Part shown: positions 43,675 to 54,033 of the stretch, piece by piece
Layout of the letters: each line of letters starts with the position of its first letter
Numbering within the stretch: the stretch's first letter is position 1
Assembly: GCA_000750105.3 (NCBI GenBank)
Contig: JPHH03000046.1
Coordinates: 202,746 to 266,745 of the forward strand
Source of the DNA: Tolypocladium sp. Sup5 PDA-1
Taxonomy: Eukaryota; Ascomycota; Sordariomycetes; Hypocreales; Ophiocordycipitaceae
Reading direction: 5' to 3'
Length of the DNA stretch: 64,000 bases
Position numbers and translations under genes: made by a program
Notes under the pieces: generated by a model
Told to the model about the DNA's origin: nothing
Databases searched by the model: none
What the model saw: only the letters and a program-made list of their open reading frames with translations

Positions 43675-44339
43675 GCGGCGTTGCATTCTCCTAGGGGCGG
43701 CGTCACAATCTACCCTGGGTATGTAGGGGAGAACAGCTACTCGCGCCTATATGCTAAAAGTAGAATAAGTAGTTTTGTTTAATGACATGCATTCGTTAGT
43801 GGGTTCCAGGTGGCTTGGGCGGTTGTGCTCAAGCCCCCGAATGTGTAGGCTTGTGCCCCAGCCGGCTGGACATCTCCGGCCGTCAAATCTCTCTGGCCCT
43901 GATTTCTAATGGGTGGCCGCAGCGAACAACTAACTATTAGGAGAATTGATTATACGGTAGAGCCCATAATTCACACCCCTCGACGTGACGGCAGCTGCAG
44001 ATGCCCGAATCCTACAGCCAATAACCCCAGGAGGATGCCCACGTCCGCTTTCACTTTAGCTCGCGTGGTTACTTTGGCTTCGCTGTTACCTTTCTCATTG
44101 CTACAGTATAGATTCTTGTGTTGAACCGAGATCTATTTTATCTGTAGTAGTTGGGTAAGACAATACATACTGCAGTTGTCGGTTCCATCGTCAAGGATGG
44201 CCATTGTCGTGGCAACGGCGTGTCCTTTGCTGGCACTGTTTATTTTGCCGTCACTGACCGTGCGCAACCCTCCACACCTCCAGAATCACTAGCGCCAGTA
44301 AGCCCCTGTCTGCCTTCATCAGCATGGTTTCGACATTCA
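43675..44339. other. Intergenic region next to transposon relic
   Basis: No supported gene. The composition becomes more AT-rich toward the hAT fragment. I searched by eye for a terminal inverted repeat matching the other side of the fragment and found none. Confidence 0.4.
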
Positions 44340-44703
44340 ACCTAGCGATTCTCCCACGAAGAGAAAATGGGTTTGCAAGCCTTGCCTTAAGAAGCCGAAG
44401 CCAAAGATGTCAGGCTTCTCTGACGTTGGCACCCAGAATATCGAGAAACACCTAGTCATTTATTCAAAGAGTACAGACTCGTCGATGAGTCTGGGAAGAG
44501 GGAGCCGCCCGCTTTTGGAAAGGGATTCAGGGAGAAGACCCCCTCAAGGAACACCGTGGAGATGTTGAATCTCAACGCTTCAGACCCTAAGGAGCAAGCT
44601 ATCGCGAACACTCTCATCAAGCGCTTCGATAGGGACTATTTTCAGAAAATTCTTCTCGAGTGGGTAGTCGACGCCAACATCTCCTTATTGCTAAACATAT
44701 AAT
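44340..44703 (+). pseudogene. hAT-family transposase fragment (BED zinc finger onward), frameshifted
   Basis: One frame reads KRKWVCKPCLKKPKPKM, then GTQNIEKHL, the Cys-Cys-His layout of a BED zinc finger. After a one-base shift near 44470, a second frame continues YRLVDESGKREPPAFGKGF, then LNASDPKEQAIANTLIKRF and DYFQKILLEWVVDANIS before TAA at about 44700. The QAIANTLIKRFD ... LLEWVVDANIS text is what fungal hAT (Ac/Restless-like) transposases show just before their core. The RNase-H-like catalytic domain and C-terminal dimerisation domain are absent. This is therefore a dead N-terminal piece. No terminal repeats or 8 bp target duplication identified. Confidence 0.62.
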
Positions 44704-44946
44704 AATGGTTTCAGCGTACCTTAAAGAGTCCAGTGCAAGCGGTATAGATTGTCTTTGATTGATTGGGTGCAAATAATGACCTTATGGATAGTGATTCCCG
44801 ACCCTCACATTTAAGCGTGAAGTTGGTGAATTTTCCATCGTCCTAAAATCTGTACGTGTTAAGGGTACGGCGCGGCACACGATTTGGGGTTGAGGAAAAG
44901 CATACTCAGTTATCTTATGTATCGACATGTTTCTTCTCTCCCCCAA

Positions 44947-45054
44947 ATGCTTCAACTACTGACGCTCGTCTTCCTCTCCCTTCTCCCAAGCACCCTCGTG
45001 GCCGCCGCCGCCGCCGCCGCCGAGTACCACGAGCAGCTCAACCTCCACCCCCTG
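44947..45054 (+). pseudogene. Severed 5' end of a GPI16/PIG-T-like gene
   Basis: From ATG 44947 the frame gives a signal peptide (MLQLLTLVFLSLLPSTLVA), a poly-alanine stretch from a GCC repeat (45001-45022), and then EYHEQLNLHPL. That motif directly after the signal peptide is the N-terminal hallmark of Gpi16/PIG-T, a GPI-transamidase subunit in the ER. In relatives it continues with roughly 600 more residues; here it stops resembling the family at about 45054, and the polyketide synthase stop codon on the other strand is at 45068-45070. The remaining gene is not in this window. Call by memory of the motif; the truncation is direct if the call holds. Confidence 0.5.
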
Positions 45055-45067
45055 AAGACTTCTCGAA

Positions 45068-48000
45068 TCAGGACTGAAACCGCGACGAGTCGACATGGGC
45101 ACTCTTGGTGGCCACCTCGGCTGCGAGAGCGGTCAGTGACGTGCTCTGCATGATGCTAAAGATGGAAACCTCGGCAGCAGTTCGCTGGACCAACATGTTG
45201 CGCAGCTCCACGGCGACGAGCGAGTCGATGCCGTACTGCGTCGGCCGGTTCGCCAGCTCGATGTCCGTGACGGGTATCATGAAGATGCTGGACAGCTTCT
45301 CCGCGATGGTCGCGCCCACGAGCTCGGCTGCCTCGTTCATTGACTCCGTAGCAGCCAGCCTGCTTGCCAATGACCCGGAGCCGTCGCCGGCAGCGTTGCT
45401 GCTGTCCGTCAGTCCGCTCGCGCGGTCCTGCAATGCCGCAAACCGGGCGTCGCGACCTAGCTGGGATTCGCCATCGGTGTCCCAGTGACGGCCGGGCCCG
45501 GAGTTCAGCCCGACAACCACTTGGGGCTCATACGGGGCGAGAATGGCACTTCCCAGCACGGCAAGCACCTGGTCCTCGCTGAGCGGCAGGTGGCCAGCTC
45601 TGTGTAAGCGGCCCAAGACACCAGCCGTCTCGGCAGCTACGCCGATGGCCTTGACGGCACCAAGGTCGATGGACACAGCGGGGAGCCCGCGGGCAACGCG
45701 CCATCGCGCAAGGGCGTCCTGGTAGGATCCAGCGGCCGAGTAGTTGGACTGGCTGGGGTTACCGGCGACGCCTACGGCGGACGAGAGGATGACGAAGAAG
45801 TCTAATGAGTCGGCGCGCTGGAAGCTCTTGTGCAGGTTCCACGTACCGTGGACCTTGGGGAGGATAGCGGCCTGGTAATTGGTGAGCGTCATCTGCTCCA
45901 AGACGGCATCCTAGTAAAGGGGGCGCTGGTTAGCTCAGGGGTCACCTGCAATTCACTCATATGTAAGGAGGCTTACCTGAAGAACCATGGCTGCTTGAAT
46001 AACACCACGGACCGGCGGGAGGCCATCATCTTGGCACGAAAGCAGCGCGTTGGCAAGGGCAGTCTCGTCGGAGACGTTACAACTCACAGCCTTACTCGAC
46101 AGCCAGTTTCTCTCAGCTCGCCGAGGAAAACAGCCGTCTTCTGGCCGTCGCCGGCGCTGCGCGATAGGAGAATCAAATTCCTCGCCCCTTGGGCTATCAT
46201 CCAGTGCGCGATGGAGCGACCAATTCCACCCAGGCCGCCCACGAGCAAGTAGGAGCCATCTGGAGAGAACTTTGGGGTTGGAGTGGTGCGCCTCCGGGTC
46301 GGGACCATTTCCTGCGGGCCGACGGATAGCACGACCTTGCCCTTGTGCTTGCCCGCCTGAAGCAGGCGAAAGGCCTTGACAAGGTCGGCCATTGGATATG
46401 CCGTGACGGGATGGACGGGAGCAAGGACCTTGGCCTCCACGAGCCGGGCAATTTCGGACAGCGCGTGGTGCACGTCGCGCGGTTTGTGCTGCATGAGAGC
46501 GAGTAGGTAAAACGCCGAGAAGGACGTTTGGCGGCTGAACGGGCGCATCTCCAGATGGCTATTAATTTCCAAATCTCGCTTGCCGATCTCGACAAAGTGT
46601 CCAAACGGAGCAAGCACGTTGAAGCTTTCCTGCAGAAGCGGGCCGGCCAGGGAGTTGAGGACCACATCGACGCCACGGCCCCCTGTGGCAGCGAGAATGC
46701 CGGCAGCAAACGATGCGTCTCGGCTGCTGAAGATGCGATCGGCCGGGATGCCGTACCTGTCCATCACCAGCTCGCGCTTCTCGGGCGTCCCGACGGTAGC
46801 AAAGATGTCGGCGCCCAGGTGCCGTGCCATCATTATGGCCGCCTGTCCTACGCCGCCGGCCGCCGCGTGAATCAAGACGGTTTGGCCGCGCTGCAGATGA
46901 GCCAGGTCGATGAGCCCGATGTAGGCCGTACAGAAGACGACGGGCAGCGAGGCGGCCCCCTCGAAGCTGAGACCTGCCGGCATATGCATAGCGCTCGTCC
47001 ACTCGACGCGCGCGCGGCTACCAAACGGGCCTCGCAGCAGACAGAAGACGCTATCGCCGGCGGCGTAGCCATGCGCGGCCGCGTTGCTGCCCACGCGGGT
47101 GATGATGCCGGCACACTCAAGTCCCATGACGCGCTCGTGAAGCTGGCCCATGGCGACCATGACGTCGCGAAAGTTGACGCCATAGGCCCGGGGCTCAACC
47201 TCGATCATCTCGGGCGAGAGGGCGTCGGCATCGGCAGGAGGCGATGGGTCGTCGTCAAAGATCAGAGTGTCCAGCAGACCAGGCATCCCGACATGCATGC
47301 ACAGAGGGCGGCCGCGCTGGTGCAGCGGCTCCGTGGTGATGGCATCTGGTCCATCATCGGGCGATACCATCTTGTTTCGGGCCATGTCCTTGAAGAGTCT
47401 TGGGATTACGAAGACGCCGTCTCGCACGGCGTACTCGAACTCGCCAGGGGGTGGTGGTGACTCCATATCGGGCGCCCCCCTGACAGCGAATCCCGTAGTC
47501 AAGATTTGCACAATTGCAGACACACTATCATCGGACCACAGCGGAGCATTGGGGTCCAGATCCAGTGTCAAGTATAGCCGGCCAAGGTACTCATTCCGTA
47601 GGGACCGTAGGAAACCCGAAGCAAGCGCCAGGTCGGGGTTTTCGCACTCGACGGAGCCGCCGCGCGTTACCCAGAGCAGCCCCTTGCAGTTGGCTGCCAA
47701 GGCTTTGATGGCATCCAGCGTTGCGGCGTTGATGTCGCGGAGTAGAGGCTGGTCCAGCTCGGCGAGGAACACACATATCTTGCCCGTGTACGATGCCGCT
47801 CCGTCCTCGAGAGTATGCACGACAGGCACAGAGCCCGGGGTAGGGCCCGCCGTGGAGATGGATCGTTGTAAAGACCCTAGCCAACCGGATGAAGGAGCAC
47901 CGGCTTTGCTGCTGGTGACGAGTACGATTCCCTCAGAAGCGGGCAGCTGAGGCGCCGTGATTGGCGGCACTGTAGATAGCATGGTGATGCCGTCGCCCTC

Positions 48001-51000
48001 GCCGTCCGGAGTGTCAAAATCGACTCCACCAAAGCCCGAGTCTTTGAGTATTCGATTCCAAGAGGCAACTGAACTAGAATTGCTATGGGATTCGTCGCTG
48101 TCACTTTGCTGCCCCTCTGGGAGAAGACCGGTCTCAACCAGCAGCAGATTCCCGCCCGGCTTGATCAGGCTGCGTACATTGTCCAAGGCGGAGGCAATAG
48201 ACTCCGTGGCGTTTAGAACCCGGTACGCAAGCACAACATCGTAGCTGCCGAGATCAAAACCCTGAGCTGATGGTTCACGTTGGATGTCGAGCTTTCCAAA
48301 GGCCAGTACGTCACTCCAAGAGACGAGTTCCTGTCTCGCAGCCTCAAAATTATCGCCTGAGACGTTGGTGAAATGATACAACGAAGCAAGCGGGCCACCT
48401 GACTCGGTAGACCCCAGCGATTCAAGCATGGAATGCGTGACAGTGCCGGCGCCGAGCTCGAGGATACGCGCGCGAGGATTCGTGTGGACGATCTGACGCA
48501 GCAGAGCGGCCGCATGTTGATACTTGCCATCCATAATCAGCCCACGAGGCCCTCGAGAGCCAAGGCTCAGATCGGGCGCGCACGACCACTCCACCTTGCT
48601 GCAAAGCTGCTTCTCCCAAGGCTTGGTTTCGTTGCCGGCCGCGCTCTGTCCCAACGACTGGAATACGAGGCCCTTGATTTCGAGCATGGGAGCAGCTTCG
48701 TCCCACTCGTGGTCGAAAACCAGGATGTCTGCCTCGATGCCCTGTGCGTCAGCATGTGTGAGCAAGGTGTGACAGTCAAAACTGTGGCCCGCCTGCTGGC
48801 TGATATTGCTCGACACCCAGAGCTTCTCGATGGACTGAAACACTCTCGGGCTGTCCTGGCGGGACTCGACGCCAGGAAGGGCAGTGTAGGTGGCCTGGGC
48901 GGCTGCGTCCAGCGTGGTGGGATGCAGAACATGGTTGTGAGGCAGATCTTTGGAGACAGAAGTGTCTGCCACGACAATGGTGCTTACAGACCGCAGTTCT
49001 TTGCCCGACTGGACGATGCTGCTGATGTTCTTGAAAGTAGGCCCGTACTGGATGCCGAGTAACCCCAAGACATTCCACATGTCTGTGGGGTCTATGCGCC
49101 GCGTATAGCCTGCCGTGGGATCAAGGGGCATGTGGCGGTTGCGCTTGCTGTCAAGACCGACGCCCCTGGTCTCGGCCGGACCCTTCAGCTCAACCGAGAT
49201 CAGACCCTGGGCGTGCCGGGTCCATCTGTTGTCGGCCGTGACAGAGAAGACCTCAAACTGTTTCCAACCACGCACACCAATGGCCTTGTCACTAACTGGA
49301 CGAAGCACCGTCTGAATCTCAATGCCCTCGGCCGTGTCCGGGACCACGAGGGCCTGCAGAACATTTACGTCTCGCAATTGATAGCCGGAAATCTCCTGCC
49401 TCTCGACCTGGCCCTCCGTGATTTCCATCTGCTGTCTGATTGCCTCGATAGCCAGGGAGATGAACCCGCAGCCGGGATACAGCATGTTGGATTGGATGAC
49501 ATGGTCCCTGACCCATGGTGACTCGGTAGCGCGAAGAATGTGTCGCCACGACGGCGCCTCGGGGTTCGTCCCAGGCACGAGCGAGCCGAGCAAATCGTGA
49601 GGGGCCAGCTGCCTTTCCCGGAGTCCTCTGTTGAACCGCGGCTCGACCCAGTGCCTTGTCTGGTGGTTCCAAGGATAAGAGGGCAGGTTCGTGAGTACCT
49701 GGACCTTTTGGCTTCTTCCGCCAGGGAAGTTGATGGCCTCTATATCCAACAGATAGCCCTCGCGCAGCAAGCCGGCCGCGAGGGCCTGTATGCTGTCCAA
49801 TGCGTTGGCGTGGCGCACAAGGCAGCCGTAATAGGGCAACTGAATCCCATCGAACTCGGGAAGCTCGAGAATTTGCTGGATGGGACCTCCAAGAGCTGTA
49901 TGAGGGCCGACCTCGACAACAAGATCCACGCTGGTGCCAGACATTGCAGAATCCGAGTCGGCATCCCAGGCTCCCAGGACCATCTCGGTAAACGCGTCGA
50001 CGAATTGGACAGGCCGCAACAAGCTACCAACCCAGTGGTCCGGATCGGCAATCTTCTCGGCACAGGTCATGCGGTAGCCCGTGGCTGGGGATGCAAATGC
50101 GATCGAATCCAAACGGTCCTCCTTCTTTTCTTCGCCAGCCAGCATGCTTCGAAGCGCCTTGCAGTAATCGTCTGCGATGGCACTCATGTGGTGAGAGTGG
50201 TAGGCAATGTCCACTCGTAGGCGGCGAGCAAACACGCTTTCCGTCTGGAGCAGAGCCTCGAGCTCCTGAATGGCCTCAACATCTCCAGCTACCGTGGTAC
50301 TGGATGGGCTATTAATACACGCTACAACAGCCTTGCCGCCACATGTAAGTCGCTTCAGGTAGCACTCCGAGTCTTGACGGCCGAGTCCGACGGCGATCAT
50401 GCCGCCCTTGACAGGCCCGCGAAGTGTCATATTGGCGGCCAGCGCGCTGCGATAATAGGCGATCCCCATAGCCGTCCGGTAACTTATTGCCCCTACCGTG
50501 TAGGCTGCGGCAATTTCTCCACTCGAGTGGCTCGTCACAGCGGCTGGTGTCACTCCCCAGGAACAGAGCAGGCGAACCAGTGAGATCTGCACGGCAACAC
50601 AGATGGGAATGCTGAAGCCGGTTCCGTTGACTCTTGTTGTTTCGGCATCACGGTGAAGCTCGTCCATCAGGGACCAATCGGCACCGAGCTGTCTTAGATA
50701 CGCGTCTCCTTCTTGGAGCGATGCCTTATATACGGAATAGGCCGTGACCAGTTCCCTGGCCATGGCGTGCCACTGAGCGCCCTGGCCTGTGAAAACCATG
50801 CCGATTCGAGGTCTGCGCCAGGTGCGGGACGGCCGGAACTTAGGCGAGTCCAGGGCTTTGATGACAGCGCCGATGCCCTGAGTGAGCGGAACCGGATGCG
50901 CAGCAATCCAGGGAAATATGGTGCGGCGTTGTCCCAGCGTGTACACAAGCCTCTCCAGGAACGCCTTGGCGTCGTCTGGCCCATTCTGCTCCTGCTCCAC

Positions 51001-52757
51001 GAGGAATTCTTTCAGGTTGGAGACCATGTTCCGGCAAGCCTGCTTGTCCTTTGCGCTGAGAACGAGCAACTTGGACTCATAGCTTGGCGCGGCGTGCCCG
51101 TCGATGCCGTTGATGCCGTTGGTGGCGGTGCTGAGAACTTGACGCCAAGATTCTCCGTGTTCCATGATGACATGGGCGTTGCTCCCTCCGTAGCCAAAGT
51201 TGTTGATGGACGCTCGGCGGATGGCACCAGGGGGGACAGGCCACGCTTCCAACTCAGTGGCCACCTTGAGATGCCACTCGTCCAACGTGAGCTTTGGATT
51301 GGGCTTTTCAAAGTTAATGGTCGGTGGAACCATGCCTCTTTCCATCGCCATGACCACCTTGATGATGCTGGCCAACCCACTCGTCGCCTCCGTGTGGCCG
51401 ATGTTCGTCTTTACAGAGCCGATGCGCAGAGCCTCATCGGCCGACCTTTTTTTGCCCTGGAAGACGGCAGCAATGGCTCGTACCTCGATTGGGTCACCCG
51501 TTGCCGTGCCGGTGCCGTGCGCCTCGAAGTACTGCGTGCCAACGGGATCGATGCCGGCCCTGGAGTAGCATTCGAGCATGAGTGCTTCTTGCGCGGCAGG
51601 GCTCGGCGACGTGATGGTCTCCGTCTTGCCGTCTTGGTTAAGGAGCGTCTCGCGAATGACGGCGCGGATCGGGTCACCTGCCGCCACCGCGTCTTTCAGT
51701 CGCTTAATCACAATCGTAGCCACGCCCTCGCCGCGCCCGTAACCGTTGGCGCGCGAATCAAAGGCAAAGCACTTGCCGTCGGAAGAAAGGAAACTGCATG
51801 GGCAGACAGACGCATTAGTTTTGGGCATGATAGACGGCTTCTGAAGGGGCACACCTACCCTAAAGATCCCATGGCCTTGAAATTATCAGGGTTTAATAGA
51901 ACATTGGAACCACCCACGACACTCATGTCGCTGTCTCCGCTTCGTAGACTCTGAACCGCTTGGTGAAGGGCCACCAGAGTGGTCGAGCAGCCTGTATCGA
52001 GCGTCATGCTCGCGCCCCGAAAATCGAAGAAGTGAGATATACGGTTGGAGGCCATGGAAGAGCCGATGCCGGTGAGAAAGAATCTTGGGAGGTTGTCTCC
52101 ATCGCGGACCATGCTATCTCTATAGTCGTGAACAAACGTGCCTGCAAACACGGACGTGTTGGATCCCGCGATTTGGGACAGAGGAAGGCCGGCTATAGAT
52201 GACGAAGGTGTTAGTGATCCATGGCCAAGTAGAAAAGAAGTGATTAAATAAACTGAAAATCAGTATTGGAACCGGTCAGATATATAGTACGAACCATTCT
52301 CAAGCGCCTCGTAAACTGACTCCAGCTGGAGCCGGAACTGAGGATCTAGTGTCTACAGAGAAAATCAATCAGATATGCTCGTGCTGAACGGCGGCTGGAT
52401 TGTTTCTCTTACCGAGGCAGTTTCTGCAGAAAAATTAAAAAAGGCAGCATCAAATAGTCCTATATCCTCATCTAAGAAATGCCCGCCTCGAACATGCATC
52501 TAGTTTCTATCTGTTAGTGTTCAGCTTAAAGGTATTTGCCAGTGTTGCTGGCCACTTGCCGTGCTCAGCTTCTCGTGATTCGGATGGTAGGCGCCTTTGG
52601 AGTTGAATCTCGAAGATGGAATTTCGCTCCAGGCACTTCTTCCGTCTGACAACAATTTCCACAGTTTTCCGGGACTCGACGCATCCCCGGCGAACCTACA
52701 GCTCAAGCCGATGATGGCTATCGGCTCGCTGGCCCAGGAGTGGCCGGTGCTTCCCAT
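45068..52757 (-). CDS. Highly reducing polyketide synthase (KS-AT-DH-MT remnant-ER-KR-ACP), frameshifted in KR
   Basis: Iterative type I synthase building a reduced polyketide from malonyl-CoA in the cytosol. Exons: 52757-52560, 52499-52413, 52352-52295, 52192-51859, 51793-45977 and 45910-45068. KS (to about 51150): Cys in LDTGCSTTLVAL, His in EAHGTGTATGDP and NIGHTEATSG. AT (about 50830-49860): GQGAQWHAMA and Ser in SHSSGEIAAAY. DH (about 49600-48650): His in WVRDHVIQSNMLYPG and Asp in HPTTLDAAAQ. A shortened methyltransferase follows (ILELGAGTVTHSM, about 48475-48430). ER (47300-46330): VLIHAAAGGVGQAAI. KR begins at 46270 (YLLVGGLGGIGRSIA). ACP Ser lies in YGIDSLVAVEL near 45212. There is no thioesterase, as usual for this class. 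One base appears missing at about 46090-46098: the frame hits TGA at 46086-46084, while the conserved KR continues one frame over. Intact length would be about 2445 residues. Intron 1 uses a GC donor. Confidence 0.94.
46084..46098 (-). other. Frame break inside the KR domain
   Basis: Coding is good up to GELRETGCRV and good again, in the next frame, from SCNVSDETALANAL. Total coding length over the six exons is 7337 bases, two more than a multiple of three, which fits the loss of a single base. GTAAGG and GTGAGT occur here by chance, but any intron using them would delete conserved KR sequence or open another stop. Read error or true inactivation cannot be told apart from the sequence. Confidence 0.85.
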
Positions 52758-54033
52758 CTTGAATGGAGTGGATAGAAACGTCTTGGCCGTCTTTGGATGG
52801 AAAAGTACGGCAACAAGTTAAAGAGCACTCAAAGCTGAAGCTGGTCTCAAGTCCAAGTGATGTGGAAAGCGGCGAAAAATCGAATGCAGGCAAGATGGCT
52901 CCCAAAGGTCGAGTTAGAGACCAAGGTACGTGTACAACGCGAGGATAGTTTTGTGAAGTCGTGCAAAGAAGCGTGAAGGAATAAGTGCTACAGAAGGGCG
53001 GTGCCTGAGGTTAGCTTTTCTTGCCGCTGGGCAGACTCTACGCCGCCTCGCCGACTTCAATGTCCATCTCTTGTCCGGCTCGCATCTCATAGTGCTTCCG
53101 TAGGTGGTGCCAAGCTACGGACTAAAGTGACACCTACCTGATGCAAGCGGGCTCAAAAAAGTCCGCTCAAAGTATTAATGAATGGGGAGGAGAATTATGC
53201 AGCTGCGGCAATCTGAAGCCCGTCTGTGCCACATGGTTGCAGCCGGGGTTGGGTAACATCAGGATTTGGCGAGGCATGCCCAGGAAATAACGGCGCAGAA
53301 GAGACACAATGATGGCCTGTGGAGTGAGGTAAGCTCTGCTGCGTCGCGACAAGTCGAAGTTACCGGTGAATATTTTAATGCCTCCGGTGAGCACACTGGA
53401 TGCTGCTCGAAAGAGCAGTAGGACGAAAATATGGAAGCAGTCCGTGCGAATATACGCTTCGTGTTGGCCACTGGCCGACTCGACAACACATGACCATGGA
53501 AAACGGATCATTACCCCCACCCCCACCTTCTTAACCACTCAACTTACATCAAACCCCTCGTACCACGAACAGCAGGTGCCGCTTCAGCCGCCGTAGATAG
53601 GACACTGAATACTTGGAGAATAGCCTTCAAGCCAACTTGCCAATACTACTAAACCCACGAGAAACCTTAACAAGAAAGCACACAAAAAGGCCAGAGCAGA
53701 AAATGGATGTTGGCGGCGTATGGGCTTCTAGGAGATCAAGACAAAACTTGGGAAATGTACATGTAATATAGTAATAGTTGCCCTATCGGCTGAGGCCACC
53801 GGGCATAATAAATTGTGTGTGTGTTTGTGTTTTATAGTAACATCATACCTGTCTCTTTTCCACTATCCTTGGGAGCTTTGTGATACTTTAAAAATGGCCA
53901 CTGGCCACGCTCGGTGTCGTTATCAACACCCGCACCCAGCTAGCCCTGGTATAGTTTCGACATTTATTTATTCTAGATACGACGATGAAGGTACCGTATA
54001 GTGCAAATAATAGCAGACCCAAGAACGGGGCGT
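52758..54033. other. Intergenic, PKS promoter and MFS 3' flank
   Basis: About 1.28 kb. It holds the PKS upstream region and a short TG-rich run near 53814-53835. No supported gene; ORF 53167-53538 on the minus strand has no motif. No tailoring enzyme is hidden here as far as I can see. Confidence 0.5.

Noticed and set aside
46030..46097. An intron explaining the KR frame break (donors GTAAGG or GTGAGT, acceptors such as GCCAAG)
   Set aside because: Each combination either deletes conserved KR sequence, gives the wrong phase or creates a stop directly after the junction.
50713..51954. 413-codon plus-strand ORF inside the PKS
   Set aside because: Antisense to KS/AT sequence with all catalytic motifs; no independent motif or promoter seen.
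19308..52757. Joint pathway of the Ayg1-like hydrolase and the reducing PKS
   Set aside because: They are 25 kb apart with housekeeping genes between, and Ayg1-type enzymes usually act on non-reducing PKS products. Kept only as a possibility.
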